Shown here piece by piece: positions 37,558 through 51,246 of a stretch of 64,000 nt of DNA. The translations under genes were made by a program, and so were the position numbers. The notes below the pieces were generated by a model. It was not told the DNA's origin. It saw nothing but the letters and a program-made list of their open reading frames with translations, and made no database searches. Every line of letters starts with the position of its first letter. The stretch's first letter is position 1. The stretch covers positions 18,724,001 to 18,788,000 of the forward strand of contig OZ059897.1 of assembly GCA_964057225.1 (NCBI GenBank), in the 5' to 3' direction. This stretch comes from Auanema rhodensis. Taxonomy: Eukaryota; Nematoda; Chromadorea; Rhabditida; Rhabditidae.

Positions 37558-40500
37558 ATTAGTGTATGTTGAGTTTCCATGTACACTCAACATTGCTTCC
37601 AAAAACATTTTGACAAAAATTTTTTCGAAAAATTTCAAAATAATTTAGCAAAAAGTAGATGTTTTTAGATTCCATTTTTCAAGGCAAAGACGATGGACAA
37701 TGTTATTCAACGAAGAAATTAATTCTTCAGGGTGAAAATCGAGGATATAAGTGTGAACTTATATCAGTTGATATCTCGGTGCATTTTTAAGCTAGCGCAA
37801 ATCTGATAACACAGATCGACGCAGCTTAAAAATCCGCATCGAATGCACTATACTACATTGAGAAACGCTTAATACAAAAATTAGTTATGATCCTTTGAAA
37901 AATGATGCATTAGTGTATGTTGAGTTTCCATGTACACTCAACATTGCTTCCAAAAACATTTTGACAAAAATTTTTTCGAAAAATTTCAAAATAATTTAGC
38001 AAAAAGTAGATGTTTTTAGATTCCATTTTTCAAGGCAAAGACGATGGACAATGTTATTCAACGAAAAAATTAATTCTTCAGGGTGAAAATCGAGGATATA
38101 AGTGTGAACTTATATCAGTTGATATCTCGGTGCATTTTTAAGCTAGCGCAAATCTGATAACACAGATCGACGCAGCTTAAAAATCCGCATCGAATGCACT
38201 ATACTACATTAAGAGACGCTTGATACAAAAATTAGTTATGATCGTTTGAAAAATGATGCATTAGTGTATGTTGAGTTTCCATGTACACTCAACATTGCTT
38301 CCAAAAACATTTTGACAAAAATTTTTTCGAAAAATTTCAAAATAATTTAGCAAAAAGTAGATGTTTTTAGATTCCATTTTTCAAGGCAAAGACGATGGAC
38401 AATGTTATTCAACGAAAAAATTAATTCTTCAGGGTGAAAATCGAGGATATAAGTGTGAACTTATATCAGTTGATATCTCGGTGCATTTTTAAGCTAGCGC
38501 AAATCTGATAACACAGATCGACGCAGCTTAAAAATCCGCATCGAATGCACTATACTACATTAAGAGACGCTTGATACAAAAATTAGTTATGATCGTTTGA
38601 AAAATGATGCATTAGTGTATGTTGAGTTTCCATGTACACTCAACATTGCTTCCAAAAACATTTTGACAAAAATTTTTTCGAAAAATTTCAAAATAATTTA
38701 GCAAAAAGTAGATGTTTTTAGATTCCATTTTTCAAGGCAAAGACGATGGACAATGTTATTCAACGAAAAAATTAATTCTTCAGGGTGAAAATCGAGGATA
38801 TAAGTGTGAACTTATATCAGTTGATATTTCGGTGCTTTTTTAAGCTAGCGCAAATCTGATAACACAGATCGACGCAGCTTGAAAATCCGCATCGAATGCA
38901 CTATACTACATTGAGAAACGCTTAATACAAAAATTAGTTATGATCGTTTGAAAAATGATGCATTAGTGTATGTTGAGTTTCCATGTACACTCAACATTGC
39001 TTCCAAAAACATTTTGACAAAAATTTTTTCGAAAAATTTCAAAATAATTTAGCAAAAAGTAGATGTTTTTAGATTCCTTTTTTCAAGGCAAAGACGATGG
39101 ACAATGTTATTCAACGAAAAAATTATTTCTTCAGGGTGAAAATCGAGGATATAAGTGTGAACTTATATCAGTTGATATCTCGGTGCATTTTTAAGCTAGC
39201 GCAAATCTGATAACACAGATCGACGCAGCTTACAAATCCGCATCGAATGCACTATACTACATTGAGAAACGCTTGATACAAAAATTAGTTATGATCGTTT
39301 GAAAAATGATGCATTAGTGTATGTTGAGTTTCCATGTACACTCAACATTGCTTCCAAAAACATTTTGACAAAAATTTTTTCGAAAAATTTCAAAATAATT
39401 TAGCAAAAAGTAGATGTTTTTAGATTCCATTTTTCAAGGCAAAGACGATGGACAATGTTATTCAACGAAAAAATTAATTCTTCAGGGTGAAAATCGAGGA
39501 TATAAGTGTGAACTTATATCAGTTGATATCTCGGTGCATTTTTAAGCTAGCGCAAATCTGATAACACAGATCGACGCAGCTTAAAAATCCGCATCGAATG
39601 CACTATACTACATTAAGAGACGCTTGATACAAAAATTAGTTATGATCGTTTGAAAAATGATGCATTAGTGTATGTTGAGTTTCCATGTACACTCAACATT
39701 GCTTCCAAAAACATTTTGACAAAAATTTTTTCGAAAAATTTCAAAATAATTTAGCAAAAAGTAGATGTTTTTAGATTCCATTTTTCAAGGCAATGACGAT
39801 GGACAATGTTATTCAACGAAAAAATTAATTCTTCAGGGTGAAAATCGAGGATATAAGTGTGAACTTATATCAGTTGATATCTCGGTGCATTTTTAAGCTA
39901 GCGCAAATCTGATAACACAGATCGACGCAGCTTCAAACTCCGCATCGAATGCACTATACTACATTGAGAAACGCTTAATACAAAAATTAGTTATGATCGT
40001 TTGAAAAATGATGCATTAGTGTATGTTGAGTTTCCATGTACACTCAACATTGCTTCCAAAAACATTTTGACAAAAATTTTTTCGAAAAATTTCAAAATAA
40101 TTTAGCAAAAAGTAGATGTTTTTAGATTCCTTTTTTCAAGGCAAAGACGATGGACAATGTTATTCAACGAAAAAATTATTTCTTCAGGGTGAAAATCGAG
40201 GATATAAGTGTGAACTTATATCAGTTGATATCTCGGTGCATTTTTAAGCTAGCGCAAATCTGATAACACAGATCGACGCAGCTTAAAAATCCGCATCGAA
40301 TGCACTATACTACATTGAGAAACGCTTGATACAAAAATTAGTTATGATCGTTTGAAAAATGATGCATTAGTGTATGTTGAGTTTCCATGTACACTCAACA
40401 TTGCTTCCAAAAACATTTTGACAAAAATTTTTTCGAAAAATTTCAAAATAATTTAGCAAAAAGTAGATGTTTTTAGATTCCATTTTTCAAGGCAAAGACG

Positions 40501-40716
40501 ATGGACAATGTTATTCAACGAAAAAATTAATTCTTCAGGGTGAAAATCGAGGATATAAGTGTGAACTTATATCAGTTGATATCTCGGTGCATTTTTAAGC
40601 TAGCGCAAATCTGATAACACAGATCGACGCAGCTTAAAAATCCGCATCGAATGCACTATACTACATTAAGAAACGCTTGATACAAAAATTAGTTATGATC
40701 GTTTGAAAAATGATGC
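37558..40716 (+). repeat. 9-mer version of the same HOR (monomers 108-116)
   Basis: The order is 'gaagaa'/'gatccttt', two 'ttaagagacg', 'gatatttcgg', 'cttacaaat', 'ttaagagacg', 'caaactcc', T117/T165 and 'attaagaaacg'. It is the simplest version that contains every element once, and the 6-mer and 16-mer can be derived from it by loss or gain of internal monomers. From about 38395 it also aligns with 9263 onward at a shift of 83 monomers. A private 'caatgacg' lies near 39793. Confidence 0.87.
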
Positions 40717-43700
40717 ATTAGTGTATGTTGAGTTTCCATGTACACTCAACATTGCTTCCAAAAACATTTTGACAAAAATTTTTTCGAAAAATTTCAAAAT
40801 AATTTAGCAAAAAGTAGATGTTTTTAGATTCCATTTTTCAAGGCAAAGACGATGGACAATGTTATTCAACGAAGAAATTAATTCTTCAGGGTGAAAATCG
40901 AGGATATAAGTGTGAACTTATATCAGTTGATATCTCGGTGCATTTTTAAGCTAGCGCAAATCTGATAACACAGATCGACGCAGCTTAAAAATCCGCATCG
41001 AATGCACTATACTACATTGAGAAACGCGTGATACAAAAATTAGTTATGATCGTTTGAAAAATGATGCATTAGTGTATGTTGAGTTTCCATGTACACTCAA
41101 CATTGCTTCCAAAAACATTTTGACAAAAATTTTTTCGAAAAATTTCAAAATAATTTAGCAAAAAGTAGATGTTTTTAGATTCCTTTTTTCAAGGCAAAGA
41201 CGATGGACAATGTTATTCAACGAAAAAATTATTTCTTCAGGGTGAAAATCGAGGATATAAGTGTGAACTTATATCAGTTGATATCTCGGTGCATTTTTAA
41301 GCTAGCGCAAATCTGATAACACAGATCGACGCAGCTTAAAAATCCGCATCGAATGCACTATACTACATTGAAAAACGCTTGATACAAAAATTAGTTATGA
41401 TCGTTTGAAAAATGATGCATTAGTGTATGTTGAGTTTCCATGTACACTCAACATTGCTTCCAAAAACATTTTGACAAAAATTTTTTCGAAAAATTTCAAA
41501 ATAATTTAGCAAAAAGTAGATGTTTTTAGATTCCTTTTTTCAAGGCAAAGACGATGGACAATGTTATTCAACGAAAAAATTATTTCTTCAGGGTGAAAAT
41601 CGAGGATATAAGTGTGAACTTATATCAGTTGATATCTCGGTGCATTTTTAAGCTAGCGCAAATCTGATAACACAGATCGACGCAGCTTAAAAATCCGCAT
41701 CGAATGCACTATACTACATTGAGAAACGCTTGATACAAAAATTAGTTATGATCGTTTGAAAAATGATGCATTAGTGTATGTTGAGTTTCCATGTACACTC
41801 AACATTGCTTCCAAAAACATTTTGACAAAAATTTTTTCGAAAAATTTCAAAATAATTTAGCAAAAAGTAGATGTTTTTAGATTCCATTTTTCAAGGCAAA
41901 GACGATGGACAATGTTATTCAACGAAAAAATTAATTCTTCAGGGTGAAAATCGAGGATATAAGTGTGAACTTATATCAGTTGATATCTCGGTGCATTTTT
42001 AAGCTAGCGCAAATCTGATAACACAGATCGACGCAGCTTAAAAATCCGCATCGAATGCACTATACTACATTGAGAAACGCTTAATACAAAAATTAGTTAT
42101 GATCGTTTGAAAAATGATGCATTAGTGTATGTTGAGTTTCCATGTACACTCAACATTGCTTCCAAAAACATTTTGACAAAAATTTTTTCGAAAAATTTCA
42201 AAATAATTTAGCAAAAAGTAGATGTTTTTAGATTCCTTTTTTCAAGGCAAAAACGATGGACAATGTTATTCAACGAAAAAATTATTTCTTCAGGGTGAAA
42301 ATCGAGGATATAAGTGTGAACTTATATCAGTTGATATCTCGGTGCATTTTTAAGCTAGCGCAAATCTGATAACACAGATCGACGCAGCTTAAAAATCCGG
42401 ATCGAATGCACTATACTACATTAAGAAACACTTGATACAAAAATTAGTTATGATCGTTTGAAAAATGATGCATTAGTGTATGTTGAGTTTCCATGTACAC
42501 TCAACATTGCTTCCAAAAACATTTTGACAAAAATTTTTTCGAAAAATTTCAAAATAATTTAGCAAAAAGTAGATGTTTTTAGATTCCATTTTTCAAGGCA
42601 AAGACGATGGACAATGTTATTCAACGAAAAAATTAATTCTTCAGAGTGAAAATCGAGGATATAAGTGTGAACTTATATCAGTTGATATCTCGGTGCATTT
42701 TTAAGCTAGCGCAAATCTGATAACACAGATCGACGCAGCTTAAAAATCCGCATCGAATGCACTATACTACATTAAGAAACGCTTGATACAAAAATTAGTT
42801 ATGATCGTTTGAAAAATGATGCATTAGTGTATGTTGAGTTTCCATGTACACTCAACATTGCTTCCAAAAACATTTTGACAAAAATTTTTTCGAAAAATTT
42901 CAAAATAATTTAGCAAAAAGTAGATGTTTTTAGATTCCATTTTTCAAGGCAAAGACGATGGACAATGTTATTCAACGAAGAAATTAATTCTTCAGGGTGA
43001 AAATCGAGGATATAAGTGTGAACTTATATCAGTTGATATCTCGGTGCATTTTTAAGCTAGCGCAAATCTGATAACACAGATCGACGCAGCTTAAAAATCC
43101 GCATCGAATGCACTATACTACATTGAGAAACGCGTGATACAAAAATTAGTTATGATCGTTTGAAAAATGATGCATTAGTGTATGTTGAGTTTCCATGTAC
43201 ACTCAACATTGCTTCCAAAAACATTTTGACAAAAATTTTTTCGAAAAATTTCAAAATAATTTAGCAAAAAGTAGATGTTTTTAGATTCCTTTTTTCAAGG
43301 CAAAGACGATGGACAATGTTATTCAACGAAAAAATTATTTCTTCAGGGTGAAAATCGAGGATATAAGTGTGAACTTATATCAGTTGATATCTCGGTGCAT
43401 TTTTAAGCTAGCGCAAATCTGATAACACAGATCGACGCAGCTTAAAAATCCGCATCGAATGCACTATACTACATTGAAAAACGCTTGATACAAAAATTAG
43501 TTATGATCGTTTGAAAAATGATGCATTAGTGTATGCTGAGTTTCCATGTACACTCAACATTGCTTCCAAAAACATTTCGACAAAAATTTTTTCGAAAAAT
43601 TTCAAAATAATTTAGCAAAACGTAGATGTTTTTAGATTCCATTTCTCAAGGCAAAGACGATAGACAATGTTATTCAACGAAAAAATTAATTCTTCAGGGT

Positions 43701-45630
43701 GAAAATCGAGGGTATAAGTGTGAACTTATATCAGTTGATATCTCGGTGCATTTTTAAGCTAGCGCAAATCTGATAACACAGATCGACGCAGCTTAAAAAT
43801 CCGCATCGAATGCACTATACTACATTGAGAAACGCTTAATACAAAAATTAGTTATGATCGTTTGAAAAATGATGCATTAGTGTATGTTGAGTTTCCATGT
43901 ACACTCAACATTGCTTCCAAAAACATTTTGACAAAAATTTTTTCGAAAAATTTCAAAATAATTTAGCAAAAAGTAGATGTTTTTAGATTCCTTTTTTCAA
44001 GGCAAAAACGATGGACAATGTTATTCAACGAAAAAATTATTTCTTCAGGGTGAAAATCGAGGATATAAGTGTGAACTTATATCAGTTGATATCTCGGTGC
44101 ATTTTTAAGCTAGCGCAAATCTGATAACACAGATCGACGCAGCTTAAAAATCCGGATCGAATGCACTATACTACATTAAGAAACACTTGATACAAAAATT
44201 AGTTATGATCGTTTGAAAAATGATGCATTAGTGTATGTTGAGTTTCCATGTACACTCAACATTGCTTCCAAAAACATTTTGACAAAAATTTTTTCGAAAA
44301 ATTTCAAAATAATTTAGCAAAAAGTAGATGTTTTAAGATTTCATTTTTCAAGGCGAAGACGATGGACAATGTTATTCAACGAAAAAATTAATTCTTCAGG
44401 GTGAAAATCGAGGATATAAGTGTGAACTTATATCAGTTGATATCTCGGTGCATTTTTAAGCTAGCGCAAATCTGATAACACAGATCGACGCAACTTAAAA
44501 ATCCGCATCGAATGCACTATACTACATTGAGAAACGCTTAATACAAAAATTAGTTATGATCGTTTGAAAAATGATGCATTAGTGTATGTTGAGTTTCCAT
44601 GTACACTCAACATTGCTTCCAAAAACATTTTGACAAAAATTTTTTCGAAAAATTTCAAAATAATTTAGCAAAAAGTAGATGTTTTTAGATTCCATTTTTC
44701 AAGGCAAAGACGATGGACAATGTTATTCAACGAAAAAATTATTTCTTCAGGGTGAAAATCGAGGATATAAGTGTGAACTTATATCAGTTGATATCTCGGT
44801 GCATTTTTAAGCTAGCGCAAATCTGATAACACAGATCGACGCAGCTTAAAAATCCGCATCGAATGCACTATACTACATTGAGAAACGCTTAATACAAAAA
44901 TTAGTTATGATCGTTCGAAAAATGATGCATTAGTGTATGTTGAGTTTCCATGTACACTCAACATTGCTTCCAAAAACATTTTGACAAAAATTTTTTCGAA
45001 AAATTTCAAAATAATTTAGCAAAAAATAGATGTTTTTAGATTCCATTTTTCAAGGCAAAGACGATGGACAATGTTATTCAACGAAAAAATTAATTCTTCA
45101 GGGTGAAAATCGAGGATATAAGTGTGAACTTATATCAGTTGATATCTCGGTGCATTTTTAAGCTAGCGCAAATCTGATAACACAGATCGACGCAGCTTAA
45201 AAATCCGCATCGAATGCACTATACTACATTGAGAAACGCTTAATACAAAAATTAGTTATGATCGTTTGAAAAATGATGCATTAGTGTATGTTGAGTTTCC
45301 ATGTACACTCAACATTGCTTCCAAAAACATTTTGACAAAAATTTTTTCGAAAAATTTCAAAATAATTTAGCAAAAAGTAGATGTTTTAAGATTCCATTTT
45401 TCAAGGCAAAGACGATGGACAATGTTATTCAACGAAAAAATTAATTCTTCAGGGTGAAAATCGAGGATATAAGTGTGAACTTATATCAGTTGATATCTCG
45501 GTGCATTTTAAAGCTAGCGCAAATCTGATAACACAGATCGACGCAGCTCAAAAATCCGCATCGAATGCACTATATTACATTGAGAAAAGCTTAATACAAA
45601 AATTAGTTATGATCGTTTGAAAAATGATGC
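40717..45630 (+). repeat. Second copy of 11584-17550 (monomers 117-130), 3 monomers shorter
   Basis: Monomers 117-125 match 34-42 (shift 29,133) and monomers 126-130 match 46-50 (shift 28,080). All the very rare markers are shared: 'gcgtg' (41024 and 43130), 'ccggatcg' (twice), 'cagagtg', 'tgctgag', 'ggcgaagac', 'gatcgttcg' and 'aaaaaatag'. I noticed no private substitution inside this copy. The match breaks just after 45,650, where monomer 131 has 'caatattg' and A at p93. Confidence 0.9.
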
Positions 45631-48600
45631 ATTAGTGTATGTTGAGTTTCCATGTACACTCAATATTGCTTCCAAAAACATTTTGACAAAAATTTTTTCG
45701 AAAAATTTCAAAATAATTTAGCAAAAAGTAGATGTTTTTAGATTCCATTTTTCAAGGCAAAGACGATGGACAATGTTATTCAACGAAAAAATTAATTCTT
45801 CAGGGTGAAAATCGAGGATATAAGTGTGAACTTATATCAGTTGATATCTCGGTGCATTTTTAAGCTAGCGCAAATCTGATAACACAGATCGACGCAGCTT
45901 AAAAATCCGCATCGAATGCACTATACTTCATTGAGAAACGCTTAATACAAAAATTAGTTATGATCGTTTGAAAAATGATGCATTAGTGTATGTTGAGTTT
46001 CCATGTACACTCAACATTGCTTCCAAAAACATTTTGACAAAAATTTTTTCGAAAAATTTCAAAATAATTTAGCAAAAAGTAGATGTTTTTAGATTCCATT
46101 TTTCAAGGCAAAGACGATGGACAATGTTATTCAACGAAAAAATTAATTCTTCAGGGTGAAAATCGAGGATATAAGTGTGAACTTATATCAGTTGATATCT
46201 CGGTGCATTTTTAAGCTAGCGCAAATCTGATAACACAGATCGACGCAGCTTAAAAATCCGCATCGAATGCACTATACTACATTGAGAAACGCTTAATACA
46301 AAAATTAGTTATGATCGTTTGAAAAATGATGCATTAGTGTATGTTGAGTTTCCATGTACACTCAACATTGCTTCCAAAAACATTTTGACAAAAATTTTTT
46401 CGAAAAATTTCAAAATAATTTAGCAAAAAGTAGATGTTTTTAGATTCCATTTTTCAAGGCAAAGACGATAGACAATGTTATTCAACGAAAAAATTAATTC
46501 TTCAGGGTGAAAATCGAGGATATAAGTGTGAACTTATATCAGTTGATATCTCGGTGCATTTTTAAGCTAGCGCAAATCTGATAACACAGATCGACGCAGC
46601 TTAAAAATCCGCATCGAATGCACTATACTTCATTGAGAAACGCTTAATACAAAAATTAGTTATGATCGTTTGAAAAATGATGCATTAGTGTATGTTGAGT
46701 TTCCATGTACACTCAACATTGCTTCCAAAAACATTTTGACAAAAATTTTTTCGAAAAATTTCAAAATAATTTAGCAAAACGTAGATGTTTTTAGATTCCA
46801 TTTTTCAAGGCAAAGACGATGGACAATGTTATTCAACGAAAAAATTAATTCTTCAGGGTGAAAATCGAGGATATAAGTGTGAACTTATATCAGTTGATAT
46901 CTCGGTGCATTTTTAAGCTAGCGCAAATCTGATAACACAGATCGACGCAGCTTAAAAATCCGCATCGAATGCACTATACTACATTGAGAAACGCTTAATA
47001 CAAAAATTAGTTATGATCGTTTGAAAAATGATGCATTAGTGTATGTTGAGTTTCCATGTACACTCAACATTGCTTCCAAAAACATTTTGACAAAAATTTT
47101 TTCGAAAAATTTCAAAATAATTTAGCAAAAAGTAGATGTTTTAAGATTCCATTTTTCAAGGCAAAGACGATGGACAATGTTATTCAACGAAAAAATTAAT
47201 TCTTCAGGGTGAAAATCGAGGATATAAGTGTGAACTTATATCAGTTGATATCTCGGTGCATTTGAAAGCTAGCGCAAATCTGATAACACAGATCGACGCA
47301 GCTTAAAAATCCGCATCGAATGCACTATACTACATTGAGAAACGCTTAATACAAAAATTAGTTATGATCGTTTGAAAAATGATGCATTAGTGTATGTTGA
47401 GTTTCCATGTACACTCAACATTGCTTCCAAAAACATTTTGACAAAAATTTTTTCGAAAAATTTCAAAATAATTTAGCAAAAAGTAGATGTTTTAAGATTC
47501 CATTTTTCAAGGCAAAGACGATGGACAATGTTATTCAACGAAAAAATTAATTCTTCAGGGTGAAAATCGAGGATATAAGTGTGAACTTATATCAGTTGAT
47601 ATCTCGGTGCATTTGAAAGCTAGCGCAAATCTGATAACACAGATCGACGCAGCTTAAAAATCCGCATCGAATGCACTATACTACATTGAGAAACGCTTAA
47701 TACAAAAATTAGTTATGATCGTTTGAAAAATGATGCATTAGTGTATGTTGAGTTTCCATGTACACTCAACATTGCTTCCAAAAACATTTTGACAAAAATT
47801 TTTTCGAAAAATTTCAAAATAATTTAGCAAAAAGTAGATGTTTTTAGATTCCATTTTTCAAGGCAAAGACGATAGACAATGTTATTCAACGAAAAAATTA
47901 ATTCTTCAGGGTGAAAATCGAGGATATAAGTGTGAACTTATATCAGTTGATATCTCGGTGCATTTTTAAGCTAGCGCAAATCTGATAACACAGATCGACG
48001 CAGCTTAAAAATCCGCATCGAATGCACTATACTTCATTGAGAAACGCTTAATACAAAAATTAGTTATGATCGTTTGAAAAATGATGCATTAGTGTATGTT
48101 GAGTTTCCATGTACACTCAACATTGCTTCCAAAAACATTTTGACAAAAATTTTTTCGAAAAATTTCAAAATAATTTAGCAAAAAGTAGATGTTTTTAGAT
48201 TCCATTTTTCAAGGCAAAGACGATGGACAATGTTATTCAACGAAAAAATTAATTCTTCAGGGTGAAAATCGAGGATATAAGTGTGAACTTATATCAGTTG
48301 ATATCTCGGTGCATTTTTAAGCTAGCGCAAATCTGATAACACAGATCGACGCAGCTTAAAAATCCGCATCGAATGCACTATACTACATTAAGAAACGCTT
48401 AATACAAAAATTAGTTATGATCGTTTGAAAAATGATGCATTAGTGTATGTTGAGTTTCCATGTACACTCAACATTGCTTCCAAAAACATTTTGACAAAAA
48501 TTTTTTCGAAAAATTTCAAAATAATTTAGCGAAAAGTAGATGTTTTAAGATTCCATTTTTCAAGGCAAAGACGATGGACAATGTTATTCAACGAAAAAAT

Positions 48601-51246
48601 TAATTCTTCAGGGTGAAAATCGAGGATATAAGTGTGAACTTATATCAGTTGATATCTCGGTGCTTTTTTAAGCTAGCGCAAATCTGATAACACAGATCGA
48701 CGCAGCTTGAAAATCCGCATCGAATGCACTATACTACATTGAGAAACGCTTAATACAAAAATTAGTTATGATCGTTTGAAAAATGATGCATTAGTGTATG
48801 TTGAGTTTCCATGTACACTCAACATTGCTTCCAAAAACATTTTGACAAAAATTTTTTCGAAAAATTTCAAAATAATTTAGCAAAAAGTAGATGTTTTTAG
48901 ATTCCATTTTTCAAGGCAAAGACGATAGACAATGTTATTCAACGAAAAAATTAATTCTTCAGGGTGAAAATCGAGGATATAAGTGTGAACTTATATCAGT
49001 TGATATCTCGGTGCATTTTTAAGCTAGCGCAAATCTGATAACACAGATCGACGCAGCTTAAAAATCCGCATCGAATGCACTATACTTCATTGAGAAACGC
49101 TTAATACAAAAATTAGTTATGATCGTTTGAAAAATGATGCATTAGTGTATGTTGAGTTTCCATGTACACTCAACATTGCTTCCAAAAACATTTTGACAAA
49201 AATTTTTTCGAAAAATTTCAAAATAATTTAGCAAAAAGTAGATGTTTTTAGATTCCATTTTTCAAGGCAAAGACGATGGACAATGTTATTCAACGAAAAA
49301 ATTAATTCTTCAGGGTGAAAATCGAGGATATAAGTGTGAACTTATATCAGTTGATATCTCGGTGCATTTTTAAGCTAGCGCAAATCTGATAACACAGATC
49401 GACGCAGCTTAAAAATCCGCATCGAATGCACTATACTACATTGAGAAACGCTTAATACAAAAATTAGTTATGATCGTTTGAAAAATGATGCATTAGTGTA
49501 TGTTGAGTTTCCATGTACACTCAACATTGCTTCCAAAAACATTTTGACAAAAATTTTTTCGAAAAATTTCAAAATAATTTAGCAAAAAGTAGATGTTTTA
49601 AGATTCCATTTTTCAAGGCAAAGACGATGGACAATGTTATTCAACGAAAAAATTAATTCTTCAGGGTGAAAATCGAGGATATAAGTGTGAACTTATATCA
49701 GTTGATATCTCGGTGCATTTTTAAGCTAGCGCAAATCTGATAACACAGATCGACGCAGCTTAAAAATCCGCATCGAATGCACTATACTACATTAAGAAAC
49801 GCTTAATACAAAAATTAGTTATGATCGTTTGAAAAATGATGCATTAGTGTATGTTGAGTTTCCATGTACACTCAACATTGCTTCCAAAAACATTTTGACA
49901 AAAATTTTTTCGAAAAATTTCAAAATAATTTAGCGAAAAGTAGATGTTTTAAGATTCCATTTTTCAAGGCAAAGACGATGGACAATGTTATTCAACGAAA
50001 AAATTAATTCTTCAGGGTGAAAATCGAGGATATAAGTGTGAACTTATATCAGTTGATATCTCGGTGCTTTTTTAAGCTAGCGCAAATCTGATAACACAGA
50101 TCGACGCAGCTTGAAAATCCGCATCGAATGCACTATACTACATTGAGAAACGCTTAATACAAAAATTAGTTATGATCGTTTGAAAAATGATGCATTAGTG
50201 TATGTTGAGTTTCCATGTACACTCAACATTGCTTCCAAAAACATTTTGACAAAAATTTTTTCGAAAAATTTCAAAATAATTTAGCAAAAAGTAGATGTTT
50301 TTAGATTCCATTTTTCAAGGCAAAGACGATAGACAATGTTATTCAACGAAAAAATTAATTCTTCAGGGTGAAAATCGAGGATATAAGTGTGAACTTATAT
50401 CAGTTGATATCTCGGTGCATTTTTAAGCTAGCGCAAATCTGATAACACAGATCGACGCAGCTTAAAAATCCGCATCGAATGCACTATACTTCATTGAGAA
50501 ACGCTTAATACAAAAATTAGTTATGATCGTTTGAAAAATGATGCATTAGTGTATGTTGAGTTTCCATGTACACTCAACATTGCTTCCAAAAACATTTTGA
50601 CAAAAATTTTTTCGAAAAATTTCAAAATAATTTAGCAAAAAGTAGATGTTTTTAGATTCCATTTTTCAAGGCAAAGACGATGGACAATGTTATTCAACGA
50701 AAAAATTAATTCTTCAGGGTGAAAATCGAGGATATAAGTGTGAACTTATATCAGTTGATATCTCGGTGCATTTTTAAGCTAGCGCAAATCTGATAACACA
50801 GATCGACGCAGCTTAAAAATCCGCATCGAATGCACTATACTACATTGAGAAACGCTTAATACAAAAATTAGTTATGATCGTTTGAAAAATGATGCATTAG
50901 TGTATGTTGAGTTTCCATGTACACTCAACATTGCTTCCAAAAACATTTTGACAAAAATTTTTTCGAAAAATTTCAAAATAATTTAGCAAAAAGTAGATGT
51001 TTTAAGATTCCATTTTTCAAGGCAAAGACGATGGACAATGTTATTCAACGAAAAAATTAATTCTTCAGGGTGAAAATCGAGGATATAAGTGTGAACTTAT
51101 ATCAGTTGATATCTCGGTGCATTTGAAAGCTAGCGCAAATCTGATAACACAGATCGACGCAGCTTAAAAATCCGCATCGAATGCACCATACTACATTGAG
51201 AAACGCTTAATACAAAAATTAGTTATGATCGTTTGAAAAATGATGC
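45631..51246 (+). repeat. Short HORs of 3-4 monomers keyed by 'gatagac' (monomers 131-146)
   Basis: Copies with A at p138 and 'tacttcattg' begin units at monomers 133, 137, 140 and 144 (spacing 4, 3, 4 monomers). The rest of each unit is drawn from a plain copy, a 'catttgaaagc' copy with A109, an 'attaag'/A314 copy, and a G93/A109 copy with 'gctttttt' plus 'cttgaaaat'. The 4-mer 140-143 appears intact. The 3-mer 137-139 has monomer 138, which looks like the front of 141 joined to the rear of 142. Monomer 134 carries 'aaaacgtag'. Confidence 0.82.
48088..48438 (+). repeat. Chimeric monomer 138
   Basis: T at p109 as in plain monomer 141, followed by 'attaag' with A314 as in monomer 142. The 3-mer 137-139 corresponds to the 4-mer 140-143 with these two copies fused. 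The breakpoint would lie between p110 and p302. Confidence 0.6.
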
